This document shows positions 8,762 to 17,354 of a stretch of DNA of 51,667 nucleotides, one piece after another (position 1 is the stretch's first letter; each line of letters starts with the position of its first letter). The DNA comes from SIG455 sp045646385. GTDB taxonomy: Bacteria; Bacillota; Clostridia; UMGS1810. Where the stretch lies: positions 1 through 51,667 of the forward strand of contig JAZRKQ010000019.1 of NCBI GenBank assembly GCA_045646385.1, in the 5' to 3' direction. A program made the translations under genes and the position numbers. The notes beneath the pieces were generated by a model that was not told the DNA's origin, ran no database searches, and was given only the letters and a program-made list of their open reading frames with translations.

Positions 8762-8804
8762 GTATCGTGTCGAAAGTCAAAACGAAAATTTGGAGGGAAA
8801 GAAA

Positions 8805-9458
8805 ATGAAAAAATTAAAAATGACAGTTGCTGCATTACTTGCGGCTGCGACATTATCAATGACTTCATTTGCTGCATCAACCTCCACTTTATTATCTATA
8901 GGGTCAAGAGGCGATGCAGTAAGTTCCGTACAGCAGGAACTTTTAGAAAGAGGATATTTTAATCATAGCGTAACAGGCTACTACGGTCATATTACACAAT
9001 CAGCCGTAATTGAATTTCAGAAAGACAACAATATCCGTGTAGACGGAATTGTAGGTCCTGAAACAAGAGGAAAACTTTTTAGCAACGATTATAACGAAAC
9101 CGACCTTTATTGGCTTTCAAGAATTGTCCATGCCGAAGCACAGGGAGAAAGTTATGCTGGTAAGGTTGCTGTTGCAAATACTATTTTGAACAGAGTTAAA
9201 TCATCTGATTTCCCAAATACTGTAAAAGGTGTAATATTTGATACCAAATATGGTACACAGTATACCCCTGTGGCAAACGGAGCAATTTATAATACACCTG
9301 CCCAAAGCAGTATCAATGCGGCTAAAGACGCGCTGAACGGCGTTAACTATGTGGGAAACAGTTTGTACTTCTATAATCCAAAAACTGCACCTAATTCGTG
9401 GGCGTCTAATAACAGACCATATTACACTACAATTGGTAATCATAAATTCCATCTTTAA
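8805..9458 (+). CDS. cell wall hydrolase, SleB-like, with peptidoglycan-binding domain
   Basis: The 217-residue product has a signal peptide (cleavage near residue 23), a peptidoglycan-binding domain (about 32-91, with GSRGDAV and GIVGPETR) and a Hydrolase_2/SleB catalytic domain (about 103-217). The domain starts with RIVHAEAQGES, and Glu111 is the likely catalytic residue. SleB proteins cut spore cortex peptidoglycan during germination, while similar enzymes act on vegetative wall. The ATG at 8805 follows TGGAGGG; the frame extends upstream without a ribosome binding site. It forms a single-gene unit with its own terminator. The role in germination is inferred from family, not shown. Confidence 0.88.
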   Translation: MKKLKMTVAALLAAATLSMTSFAASTSTLLSIGSRGDAVSSVQQELLERGYFNHSVTGYYGHITQSAVIEFQKDNNIRVDGIVGPETRGKLFSNDYNETDLYWLSRIVHAEAQGESYAGKVAVANTILNRVKSSDFPNTVKGVIFDTKYGTQYTPVANGAIYNTPAQSSINAAKDALNGVNYVGNSLYFYNPKTAPNSWASNNRPYYTTIGNHKFHL

Positions 9459-9459
9459 T

Positions 9460-9494
9460 AAAAAAGAACTTGCTTACTGTGCAAGTTCTTTTTT
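9460..9494 (+). terminator. intrinsic terminator
   Basis: AAAAAGAACTTGC and GCAAGTTCTTTTTT form a perfect stem with a 7-nt loop and a T run, directly after the hydrolase stop. Confidence 0.85.
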
Positions 9495-9543
9495 ATTTTT
9501 AAAGTAAATAGTTTTGAATAAATGTATAATAATAATTTTTTTT

Positions 9544-9557
9544 GAATCACGTGATTC
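9544..9557. repeat. perfect 14-bp palindrome, possible operator
   Basis: GAATCACGTGATTC is a perfect palindrome centred on CACGTG. It lies about 75 bp upstream of the pyrH extended -10. It may be a dimeric regulator site; no regulator is identified. Confidence 0.35.
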
Positions 9558-9629
9558 CTGCTAATAAAGTGAAATTCATCAAAAATTTCAAAAATTAATA
9601 AAATATATATTTTCTTTTTCGATTTTGTG

Positions 9630-9638
9630 TGTTATAAT
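9630..9638 (+). promoter_or_regulatory. extended -10 promoter for the pyrH operon
   Basis: TGTTATAAT gives a perfect -10 with an extended TG. No good -35 is present, which an extended -10 can tolerate. The predicted start is near 9645, about 36 nt before the pyrH ATG. Confidence 0.5.
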
Positions 9639-9680
9639 ATGTTAAATAGAATTTATTTGATGCCATACGGAGGTAATACA

Positions 9681-10388
9681 ATGGGGTTAAAATACAAAAG
9701 AGTTTTACTTAAGGTAAGCGGCGAGGCTCTTGCCGGCGGTAAAGGATTTGGACTTTGCGAAGAAACTATTGGTAAGATAACAGATACAATAAAAGATTGT
9801 GTAGATGAAGGCGTAGAAATGGCAATTGTTGTTGGCGGCGGTAACTTCTGGAGAGGAAGAACCGGCGAAAACATGGACAGAACCAGGGCAGACCATATGG
9901 GGATGTTAGCAACTGTTATAAATGCATTGGCACTTTGTGATGCATTAGAACAAAGAGGCGTTCCCACACGCGTTCAGACTGCAATCGAAATGCGTGCTAT
10001 TGCAGAACCTTATATTCGCGGTAAAGCAGAACGCCATCTTGAAAAAGGCAGGGTTGTTATTTTTGGTTGCGGAACAGGTAACCCGTATTTTTCAACTGAT
10101 ACTACCGCTGCATTAAGGGCTGCTGAAATTGGAGCAGAAATTATTTTGTTGGCTAAAAAGGTTGATGCTGTATATGACAGTGACCCCAATATAAATAAAA
10201 ATGCAGTTAAATTTGACAGTCTTACATACATAGATGTTCTTAACAGAGGTCTTGGCGTGATGGATTCAACTGCAACATCACTTTGTATGGACAACAGCAT
10301 CCCAATTCGTGTATTCGGTTTAGATGACCCCAATAATATAAAACGTGCCATTCACGGCGAGGAAATCGGTACTATAGTTAGTAAATAA
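9681..10388 (+). CDS. pyrH: UMP kinase
   Basis: PyrH converts UMP to UDP with ATP and is a hexameric amino-acid-kinase-fold enzyme. The 235-residue product starts GLKYKRVLLKVSGEALAG and has the VVGGGNFWRG nucleotide-site motif and GCGTGNPYFSTDT. The ATG at 9681 follows ACGGAGGT. It leads the conserved block pyrH-frr-uppS-cdsA-dxr-rseP, which couples nucleotide supply to translation and envelope synthesis. Confidence 0.95.
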   Translation: MGLKYKRVLLKVSGEALAGGKGFGLCEETIGKITDTIKDCVDEGVEMAIVVGGGNFWRGRTGENMDRTRADHMGMLATVINALALCDALEQRGVPTRVQTAIEMRAIAEPYIRGKAERHLEKGRVVIFGCGTGNPYFSTDTTAALRAAEIGAEIILLAKKVDAVYDSDPNINKNAVKFDSLTYIDVLNRGLGVMDSTATSLCMDNSIPIRVFGLDDPNNIKRAIHGEEIGTIVSK

Positions 10389-10432
10389 ATATTATGTGCT
10401 GATGCGCATTTTAAATAGAGAGGAGATATATT

Positions 10433-10984
10433 ATGAGTAAATACGAAGCATTTGAAAGCAAAATGAAAAAATCTATTTCTGTTTTTGAGGCAGATTTGGC
10501 AAGTATCCGTGCAGGCCGTGCAAATCCGGCGATTTTAGATAAAGTTACTGTTGAATATTATGGTGTTGATTCACCTCTTACGCAAATTGGTACAGTTTCT
10601 GTTCCGGATGCCCGCACAATTTTGATACAGCCTTGGGACGCGAGTATACTTGGCGAGGTGGAAAAAGCAATTTTAAAATCTGATATAGGTATTAATCCTA
10701 ATAATGACGGAAAATCCATAAGACTTAATTTTCCACCACTTACAGAGGAACGCAGAAAAGAACTTTCTAAAACTGTTAAAAAGTATGGAGAGGAATGCAA
10801 AATTGCTATCCGTTCAATAAGACGTGATGCTATTGAAAATTTCAAAGCACAGAAAAAGGCATCTGAAATTACTGAAGATGATCTTAAAATCGCTGAGGAA
10901 GATATCCAGAAATTAACCGACAAATATATTAAAACGATAGATGAAATCACTGCTAAAAAAGAAAAGGAAATTATGGAAGTATAA
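10433..10984 (+). CDS. frr: ribosome recycling factor
   Basis: With EF-G, this protein splits post-termination ribosomes. The 183-residue product has the standard length and hallmark stretches SIRAGRANP, the RLNFPPLTEERRKEL region and the long C-terminal helix. A strong AGAGGAGAT ribosome binding site precedes the ATG. It lies 44 bp after pyrH and ends 61 bp before the uppS start, a gap filled by a long hairpin. Confidence 0.95.
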   Translation: MSKYEAFESKMKKSISVFEADLASIRAGRANPAILDKVTVEYYGVDSPLTQIGTVSVPDARTILIQPWDASILGEVEKAILKSDIGINPNNDGKSIRLNFPPLTEERRKELSKTVKKYGEECKIAIRSIRRDAIENFKAQKKASEITEDDLKIAEEDIQKLTDKYIKTIDEITAKKEKEIMEV

Positions 10985-11000
10985 ATTAATCCGAAAGGAA

Positions 11001-11045
11001 TGCATTGAGGTCGGTTCACCTAACGGTGGGCGGACCTCGTGTGCA
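11001..11045 (+). promoter_or_regulatory. long GC-rich hairpin abutting the uppS start codon
   Basis: About 45 nt fold into one nearly continuous helix. The outer pairs are TGCA/TGCA, the middle GAGGTC/GACCTC, and the inner CACC/GGTG extended by G-T pairs and capped by TAAC. It ends directly before the ATG at 11046. AAAGGA (10994-10999) lies just before the hairpin, so folding would bring it next to the start codon. It is clearly more GC-rich than its surroundings. Confidence 0.6.
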
Positions 11046-11798
11046 ATGTTGAAGAATATGTTTTTTAAAAAACGAAAAATTACTGAAGAAATTGACATAA
11101 ATAATTTACCGAAGCACATAGCAATAATAATGGATGGAAATGGCAGATGGGCTAAGAAAAGAGGGCTCAGCCGTTCTGCCGGACATAGGGCCGGTGCAAA
11201 AACGCTTGAAAAAATTACTCGTTACGCCGGTAATTTAGGTATAAGGCACCTGACTGTATATGCATTTTCTACTGAAAATTGGAAACGTCCCAAAGACGAA
11301 GTTGATGCTTTGATGGTATTGCTTGGTGAGTATTTAAGTGATTATAAAAATTTAATTGGCGACGATAATATTTGTATACGCATTTTAGGTACAAAGCAAG
11401 GTCTTTCCGATGAAATCCTTGAAAAAATTAAGACGGTCGAAAAAGCAACTGCCCAAAATGACGGATTAACTTTGAATATCGCTCTCAATTACGGAAGTAG
11501 GGAAGAGATAACTTCTGCTGTTAAAACTCTTGCCGCGGAAGTTGTAAATGGAAATATCAATATTGACGAAATTAATGAAAGCGTAATTGCTTCACATTTG
11601 TATACGTCACATTGTCCTGAGCCGGATTTAATTATCCGTCCAAGTGGTGAGAGGCGTTTGTCAAATTTCCTTTTGTGGCAGAGCGCATATAGCGAATTTT
11701 GGTTTGCTGATATTAACTGGCCCGACTTTAAAACTTCGGATTTAGACAGGGCAATTATTGATTTTCAGCAGCGCAACAGACGTTTTGGGGGTGTATAA
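11046..11798 (+). CDS. uppS: isoprenyl (undecaprenyl diphosphate) synthase
   Basis: UppS condenses IPP onto farnesyl diphosphate to make the C55 carrier lipid for cell wall synthesis. The 250-residue product has the MDGNGRWAKKRG motif with catalytic Asp30, FSTENWKRP, and the C-terminal IRPSGE.RLSNFLLW region with an SEFWF segment. The start is uncertain: the ATG at 11046 directly follows a long hairpin, and an ATG at 11058 has only a weak GAAGA site upstream. The gene ends 2 bp before cdsA. Confidence 0.93.
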   Translation: MLKNMFFKKRKITEEIDINNLPKHIAIIMDGNGRWAKKRGLSRSAGHRAGAKTLEKITRYAGNLGIRHLTVYAFSTENWKRPKDEVDALMVLLGEYLSDYKNLIGDDNICIRILGTKQGLSDEILEKIKTVEKATAQNDGLTLNIALNYGSREEITSAVKTLAAEVVNGNINIDEINESVIASHLYTSHCPEPDLIIRPSGERRLSNFLLWQSAYSEFWFADINWPDFKTSDLDRAIIDFQQRNRRFGGV

Positions 11799-11800
11799 TT

Positions 11801-12634
11801 ATGCTTAAAGATAGATTGATAGTAGGCATTGTCGGTGCAATTTTAGCCATAGCATTGCTACTGTTTGGAAACGAATTATTAATTAGTATAATAATATCGG
11901 TAATTGCAATCATAGGAATTACAGAAATGTATAATGCTATCGGCTTTTTTAAAAATAATATTCCTTTGGCTATTATAGGATACATAGCATCTGTGACGCT
12001 TCTGTTAATTACCGGAATATGCGGTATGTTTGATTTCTATTTACTGCTTGGTTTTGCTCCTCTCGTCTTCTTTTTTGCTTTTACTTTGTTGATTTATATG
12101 GTGTTGAATCATAATAAAACAAGTTTTTCTGATGTATCTCAATGTTTTTTTTCAACATTTTATGTAATGTTTTTCTTTGTTCATCTTATTTTTTTAGTAA
12201 TGCACACAGACGGAAAGTTTTTAATATGGATTCCGATTATCATTGCATGGCTTTCTGATACTATGGCATATACGTTTGGAAGACTTTTTGGAAAGCATAA
12301 ACTTATTCCTGAAGTAAGCCCTAAAAAAACCGTTGAAGGCGCAATTGGCGGTGTTTTTGGCGGATTAGTGTTTATGCTGATTTATGGCTTTGTATGTGCT
12401 TCTGGTTTTAACAGAGAAGTAAACTGGATATCTTTAATTGCTTTAGGAATAACAGGTGCAATTCTTTCTCAGTTTGGAGACCTTGCTGCATCATGGATTA
12501 AGCGTGAACAGGGGATAAAGGACTATGGCAATTTACTCCCCGGACACGGTGGTGTTATGGATAGATTTGATTCTGTTCTTGTGGTAGCACCATTTGTATT
12601 TTATTATATTCAAATTTTTCCTGTTATATATTGA
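11801..12634 (+). CDS. cdsA: phosphatidate cytidylyltransferase
   Basis: CdsA makes CDP-diacylglycerol from phosphatidic acid and CTP in the membrane. The 277-residue product has about eight membrane helices and the family signature near the C-terminus (SWIKREQGIKDYGNLLPGHG, then GVMDRFDS). It follows uppS by 2 bp and precedes dxr by 8 bp, in the conserved order. It uses phosphatidic acid made by PlsC, encoded upstream in this window. Confidence 0.94.
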   Translation: MLKDRLIVGIVGAILAIALLLFGNELLISIIISVIAIIGITEMYNAIGFFKNNIPLAIIGYIASVTLLLITGICGMFDFYLLLGFAPLVFFFAFTLLIYMVLNHNKTSFSDVSQCFFSTFYVMFFFVHLIFLVMHTDGKFLIWIPIIIAWLSDTMAYTFGRLFGKHKLIPEVSPKKTVEGAIGGVFGGLVFMLIYGFVCASGFNREVNWISLIALGITGAILSQFGDLAASWIKREQGIKDYGNLLPGHGGVMDRFDSVLVVAPFVFYYIQIFPVIY

Positions 12635-12642
12635 GGTACAAT

Positions 12643-13785
12643 ATGAAAAATATATCTTTGATAGGTTCCACCGGTTCAATTGGAACTCAGACTTTAGAGG
12701 TTATTGAAAATTCTGATGATTTGCGTGCTGTGGCTCTTACTGCAAATAATAACGTTAAACTTCTTGCTGAACAAATACGTAAATTCAGGCCTCAATTTGC
12801 GTGTATAGCAGACAAAAGTAAATATACAGAATTAAAATCTTTAGTTGCTGATTTACCGGTGAAAATTTCATCCGGATACGATGGGTTAATAGAGGCATCA
12901 ACACTTTATGCGTGTGATACTGTTTTAACCGCTATTGTCGGTAATGCCGGATTACAACTTACTGTTGAGGCAATTAAAGCGAAAAAGAATATTGCGCTTG
13001 CAAATAAAGAAACATTAGTAACAGCCGGTGAACTGATAATGCCTATGTGTGAAAAATATGGTGTCAGTTTATTGCCGGTTGATAGCGAGCATAGTGCAAT
13101 TTTTCAATGCCTTAACGGAGAAAATAAGGCTGAAATTTCTAAAATTTTTCTTACTGCCTCCGGAGGACCGTTTTACGGAAAAACTAGCGATGAACTAAAA
13201 TGTGTAACAGTAAAAGACGCTTTGAATCACCCGAACTGGTCTATGGGAAGTAAAATAACTATAGACAGCGCCACTTTAATGAATAAAGGGTTGGAAATGA
13301 TAGAGGCAAAATGGCTTTTTGGTGTTGATATTAATAATGTTATTCCCGTTATTCACAGGCAAAGCATTATTCATTCTGCTGTAGAATTTAAAGACGGTTC
13401 GGTTATTGCACAGATGGGTATGCCTGATATGAGATTACCTATAAGTTATGCGCTTAATTATCCTAAGAGAGAAAAATCAATTTCCAAGCCAATGAACATA
13501 TTTGATATTGGTGCACTTACATTTGATAAACCGGATACTGACACTTTCAGATGTTTATCTTTGGCGGTTCGTGCAGCGCAAACAGGTAAAACTGTTCCCG
13601 CCGCTATGAATGGTGCTAATGAAGCAGCGGTTGATTTATTTTTAAAAGGAAAAATCGGTTTCTTGCAGATTGCCGATGCTGTTGAAGGTGCTATGGAGAA
13701 CCACATACCGGAAGATATCAGCATCAATGCAATTTTGAAAGCCGACAGCGAAGCAAGAGAATTTGTTTATTCATTAAAATTTTAA
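12643..13785 (+). CDS. dxr: 1-deoxy-D-xylulose 5-phosphate reductoisomerase
   Basis: Dxr converts DXP to MEP with NADPH in the MEP isoprenoid pathway. The 380-residue product has the GSTGSIG nucleotide-binding motif at residues 8-14, LANKETLV, the metal-binding PVDSEHSAIFQC segment and the NHPNWSMG substrate loop. The ATG at 12643 follows TTGAGGT; an in-frame codon 12 bp upstream would overlap cdsA. It is 12 bp before rseP. Confidence 0.95.
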   Translation: MKNISLIGSTGSIGTQTLEVIENSDDLRAVALTANNNVKLLAEQIRKFRPQFACIADKSKYTELKSLVADLPVKISSGYDGLIEASTLYACDTVLTAIVGNAGLQLTVEAIKAKKNIALANKETLVTAGELIMPMCEKYGVSLLPVDSEHSAIFQCLNGENKAEISKIFLTASGGPFYGKTSDELKCVTVKDALNHPNWSMGSKITIDSATLMNKGLEMIEAKWLFGVDINNVIPVIHRQSIIHSAVEFKDGSVIAQMGMPDMRLPISYALNYPKREKSISKPMNIFDIGALTFDKPDTDTFRCLSLAVRAAQTGKTVPAAMNGANEAAVDLFLKGKIGFLQIADAVEGAMENHIPEDISINAILKADSEAREFVYSLKF

Positions 13786-13797
13786 AGGAGTATTTAG

Positions 13798-14823
13798 ATG
13801 GGAACTGCTATATGGACTATAGTTATCTTTTGCACAATAATTGCTATACACGAGTTCGGACATTTTATAACTGCAAAACTTTCAGGGATAACAGTATTTG
13901 AGTTTGCCATAGGTATGGGACCTAAAATATTCAGTTTTGAAAAAAACGGAACAAAATATTCACTTCGTTTGTTTCCTATAGGCGGCTTTTGTTCTATGGA
14001 TGGCGAAAATGGCGAAAGTAAGAATGAGAATGCCTTTTGTAACAAAAGTGCCTGGAAACGATTTTTAGTTCTCGTTTCCGGCGCCGGAATGAATGTGTTG
14101 TTAGGGATTGTTATATTCGTGTTTTTATTTTCTGTTTCACCTGCGCAGCCATCTAATGTTGTTGGCGAAGTAGTTGCAGGAAGTGCTTTTGAAGATGCAG
14201 GGATTTTTGTTGGCGACGAGATAATTAAAATGAAAAGCGAGAACTTTTCGTCAACAATTAAAACATACAGTGATATAAGTTTTTTTGTATATCAGAATCA
14301 GGGCGCTGAAACCGAAGTAACTTTGAAAAGGGATGGAGAAATAATCTCTGTAAATGTAACTCCTAAAATTATTGAGGAAGGCGGCACACCGATATATGGC
14401 TTTAAGCCGGCTGCCTTTGATAAGAATTTTGGCAATGTGATATATCTTGCATTGTGCCAGTCTGCGTTTGTTGTTAAGGTTGTTTTAATATCATTCTGGC
14501 AACTTATTACAGGTACAGTACCTTTAACTTCTGTATCGGGACCTGTTGGGATTATTAGTGAGATTAATACGGCTGCTAAGGTTGGTTTTGAATCTGTGTT
14601 AAGTCTGGCCGCTCTTATTTCAATTAATCTTGGAGTTGTTAATTTATTTCCTTTGCCGGCACTTGATGGCGGAAGAATTTTATTTTTGATAATAGAAAAA
14701 ATACGCAAAAAGCCTTTGTCGGAAAATCGAGAAGGTATGATTCATTTTATTGGTTTGGCTTTACTTATGCTTTTTGCGCTGATAGTAACTTTTTCTGATA
14801 TTACTAAACTATTCGGAGCATAA
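13798..14823 (+). CDS. rseP: site-2 intramembrane zinc metalloprotease
   Basis: RseP/RasP-type proteases cut membrane anchors such as anti-sigma factors and signal peptides. The 341-residue product has HEFGH at residues 18-22 in the first membrane helix, a PDZ domain (about 115-190) and the second metal-ligand motif PALDGGR in a late helix. The length matches RasP. In many Clostridia ispG follows dxr-rseP; here trmN6 follows by 3 bp instead. Confidence 0.93.
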   Translation: MGTAIWTIVIFCTIIAIHEFGHFITAKLSGITVFEFAIGMGPKIFSFEKNGTKYSLRLFPIGGFCSMDGENGESKNENAFCNKSAWKRFLVLVSGAGMNVLLGIVIFVFLFSVSPAQPSNVVGEVVAGSAFEDAGIFVGDEIIKMKSENFSSTIKTYSDISFFVYQNQGAETEVTLKRDGEIISVNVTPKIIEEGGTPIYGFKPAAFDKNFGNVIYLALCQSAFVVKVVLISFWQLITGTVPLTSVSGPVGIISEINTAAKVGFESVLSLAALISINLGVVNLFPLPALDGGRILFLIIEKIRKKPLSENREGMIHFIGLALLMLFALIVTFSDITKLFGA

Positions 14824-14826
14824 ATT

Positions 14827-15501
14827 ATGGAAAGAACAGATGATTTGGGAAACGGATATAAAATTATTCAGGACTCTGACGGGTTTTGTTTTGGTACAGA
14901 CAGCGTACTGCTGTCTGACTTTGTTGTTGCAAAATATAATCAAACTGTTGTTGATTTGTGCAGCGGGAACGGCATAATTCCAATATTGCTATGTGCGAAA
15001 ACCCGTGCAAAGCACATAACGGGAATTGAAATTCAAAAACAGCCATATGAACTTGCTGTTCGAAACAGAGAATTAAATAATATTGCTGACAGAGTTGATT
15101 TTATAAATGAAGATGTTAAAAATGCTCTTGAATATTTTAAACATAACAGCATTGATGTAATCACTTGCAATCCGCCGTATATGATAAACGGCTCAGGCTT
15201 TAAAAATGACGTTGACACCAAAACAATTGCCCGCCACGAAGTGTTGATAACTATTGATGATATTGCAAGAATCTCTTCTAAATTATTGAAATATGGCGGT
15301 AAAATTTATATGGTGCATCGTTGTGACAGATTAGCAGATGTTATATGTGCATTACGTAAATATTCAATTGAGCCAAAGCGTCTGCAAATGGTTTATCCGT
15401 ATATAAATGCTGCACCTAATTTGTTTTTGATTGAAGGAATGTACGGAGGTAATGCTTCGTTGAAACTTGAAAAATCCATATATGTGCGCAGGGAGGATTA
15501 A
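14827..15501 (+). CDS. tRNA1(Val) (adenine37-N6)-methyltransferase family protein
   Basis: The 224-residue product is a class I SAM-dependent methyltransferase. It has motif I (VVDLCSGNGIIPILL), an acidic motif II (GIEIQ) and the N6-adenine motif NPPY at 115-118. The YabB/TrmN6 family modifies A37 of tRNA1(Val), and the N-terminal GFCFGTDSVLL is typical of it. It lies between rseP and rsmI; its stop is 1 bp before the rsmI ATG. The exact tRNA substrate is inferred. Confidence 0.85.
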   Translation: MERTDDLGNGYKIIQDSDGFCFGTDSVLLSDFVVAKYNQTVVDLCSGNGIIPILLCAKTRAKHITGIEIQKQPYELAVRNRELNNIADRVDFINEDVKNALEYFKHNSIDVITCNPPYMINGSGFKNDVDTKTIARHEVLITIDDIARISSKLLKYGGKIYMVHRCDRLADVICALRKYSIEPKRLQMVYPYINAAPNLFLIEGMYGGNASLKLEKSIYVRRED

Positions 15502-15502
15502 A

Positions 15503-16345
15503 ATGGAAAACGGAATTTTATATCTTTGTGCTACACCTATAGGAAATCTTGATGATATTACATACCGTGCTGTTGAAGTATTGAAATTAGTTGATCTGAT
15601 AGCGTGTGAGGATACAAGACATACGTTAAAACTTTTAAACAGGTTGGAAATTAGCAAAAAACTTGTAAGTTATCACGAGCATAACAAAGCATCTAAAGGA
15701 CCATCACTTATTGAAGATTTGCTAAGTGGTAAAAATATCGCTTTGGTAACAGATGCAGGAACTCCGGCAATTTCTGACCCCGGAGAAGATTTGGTTAAAC
15801 TGTGTATTGAAAACAACATTAAAGTTGTTTCCTTGCCCGGTGCAGTTGCAGGTATCAATGCTCTGATTATTTCAGGAATTTCAACACGCATATTTGCTTT
15901 TGAGGGGTTTTTGCCGGTTGTAAAAAACGAGCGTGATGAAGCGCTTGAAAGAATATGCTTTGATGAGCATACACTTATTTTTTATGAGGCGCCGCATAGG
16001 TTAAAACGTACATTAACTGATTTGTATGAAAAATTAGGGGATAGAAAAATTGCTATAATAAAGGAACTCACCAAAATACATGAAACGACTATAAGAACTA
16101 CTTTGGATAAAGCGGTTAACTTATATAATGACGATGAGCCTAAGGGCGAATTTGTTCTTGTTGTTGAAGGATTTGATAAATCTGCTCATAAACATGCAGA
16201 ACAACAAATTGCATTGTCAGTTCCCGTTAAGGAACATGTGGACAGGCTTATTGGAGAAGGATATACCAAAAAAGAGGCCATAAAAAAAGCGGCTGAAGAG
16301 AGAGGTATTCCAAAAAGAGAAGTATATAATGAATATGAAAAGTAA
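15503..16345 (+). CDS. rsmI: 16S rRNA (cytidine1402-2'-O)-methyltransferase
   Basis: RsmI methylates the ribose of C1402 in the decoding centre. The 280-residue product starts with LYLCATPIGNLDDITYRA, has ACEDTRHT and the VTDAGTPAISDPG SAM-site motif, and contains ELTKIHE. The ATG at 15503 follows GGGAGGA, directly after the previous stop. Pairing with a yabB/trmN6-like gene is common in Firmicutes. Confidence 0.95.
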   Translation: MENGILYLCATPIGNLDDITYRAVEVLKLVDLIACEDTRHTLKLLNRLEISKKLVSYHEHNKASKGPSLIEDLLSGKNIALVTDAGTPAISDPGEDLVKLCIENNIKVVSLPGAVAGINALIISGISTRIFAFEGFLPVVKNERDEALERICFDEHTLIFYEAPHRLKRTLTDLYEKLGDRKIAIIKELTKIHETTIRTTLDKAVNLYNDDEPKGEFVLVVEGFDKSAHKHAEQQIALSVPVKEHVDRLIGEGYTKKEAIKKAAEERGIPKREVYNEYEK

Positions 16346-16363
16346 ATATTAGAGGGGATATAA

Positions 16364-17248
16364 TTGAAAAACATAAGAAAAGGTCAAATACTTTATAACG
16401 GGATGGTGCGTGGAAGACGAAAATTTTTAATTATAAATATAATTATAACTGTACTGTATTTTTTGTATATGATGCGCGCCATGCCTTTTATAGTTGGAAA
16501 ATTACACGGACCGTATGAATTTGATTTTGACAATTTTATAAGCACTACAAAAGATATTACTATCAATGAAGAAATTGTTATGAAAAAGCGGGCGGATAAA
16601 ACTATACCGTTTTATGCTTTTTTTGACACAAGTTATCACAATGGGAATAAATACAGATTCAATGTGAAATTTGACAGTTTTGAGGATATTGGCGTTAAGT
16701 ATACTACTGAATTAGAAGACCCTCAAACAAAAGAGATGATCGAGTATACTTTGTATACGGTGTATATGGGGAAAATAGGGGATAAAACTATTCCTGTTCT
16801 GCATTATGGCGATACTGTCCCTGATACAGATGCTGAACTTACTGGTATTTTTGTTCAGCCTGCAGAAATAATCAAGTCGGATATATCGAAACTTGCTGCT
16901 GACGGAACGCCTATAATAATGAATGAATTTATGTTCGACAGCCGTAATATAGAAATGGAAATAGAAAACACTGATGTGGCTGTTATGATACTTGGTTTTG
17001 CATTGTTACTTTTCTTATATATACGGGTTTTGCGTTATTATATAAATCCGTATAATCATCCCACATATAAACAACTTTATAATTACGGAAACCTCGAGGA
17101 AGTAATTAACGATATTGAAGACCAGTTTGAAGCAGATAATGTTTTTATGGAAGATAAAGAACTTATCTCTACAGATTGGATAATGAAAAAAGATACATTT
17201 AAAAATAAGATACTTAAAAATCATCGAACCAGAGGCAGATATTCGTAA
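16364..17248 (+). CDS. two-pass membrane protein of unknown function
   Basis: The 294-residue product has a membrane helix at about residues 20-40, an external domain of about 160 residues, a second helix (about 207-225) and a charged C-terminal region of about 70 residues predicted to be cytoplasmic. Translation appears to start at TTG (16364), with AGAGGGGA about 8 nt upstream and no nearby in-frame ATG. I recognise no catalytic motif or established family. It is the last gene of the pyrH block, 18 bp after rsmI. Confidence 0.65.
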   Translation: MKNIRKGQILYNGMVRGRRKFLIINIIITVLYFLYMMRAMPFIVGKLHGPYEFDFDNFISTTKDITINEEIVMKKRADKTIPFYAFFDTSYHNGNKYRFNVKFDSFEDIGVKYTTELEDPQTKEMIEYTLYTVYMGKIGDKTIPVLHYGDTVPDTDAELTGIFVQPAEIIKSDISKLAADGTPIIMNEFMFDSRNIEMEIENTDVAVMILGFALLLFLYIRVLRYYINPYNHPTYKQLYNYGNLEEVINDIEDQFEADNVFMEDKELISTDWIMKKDTFKNKILKNHRTRGRYS

Positions 17249-17253
17249 TAAGA

Positions 17254-17291
17254 ACCCGACCCGACAACGCAACCAAAGATTGCGGTCGGGT
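17254..17291 (+). ncRNA. structured GC-rich 3' region
   Basis: ACCCGAC/GTCGGGT encloses CGCAA/TTGCG with a 7-nt loop and a 7-nt bulge. A second possible pairing joins AACGCAAC with GTTGTGTT near 17304-17311. It is much more GC-rich than the surroundings and separate from the terminator at 17318. It could be a 3' UTR fold, a small RNA or a repeat remnant. Confidence 0.3.
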
Positions 17292-17317
17292 ACCCCGGAA
17301 CCTTGTTGTGTTACAAT

Positions 17318-17353
17318 AAAAAATGGTTATGGAAAATTCCATAACCATTTTTT
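17318..17353. terminator. bidirectional intrinsic terminator
   Basis: A perfect 16-bp stem (AAAAAATGGTTATGGA/TCCATAACCATTTTTT) with a 4-nt loop lies between the converging operons ending at 17248 and 17355. Confidence 0.9.
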
Positions 17354-17354
17354 A

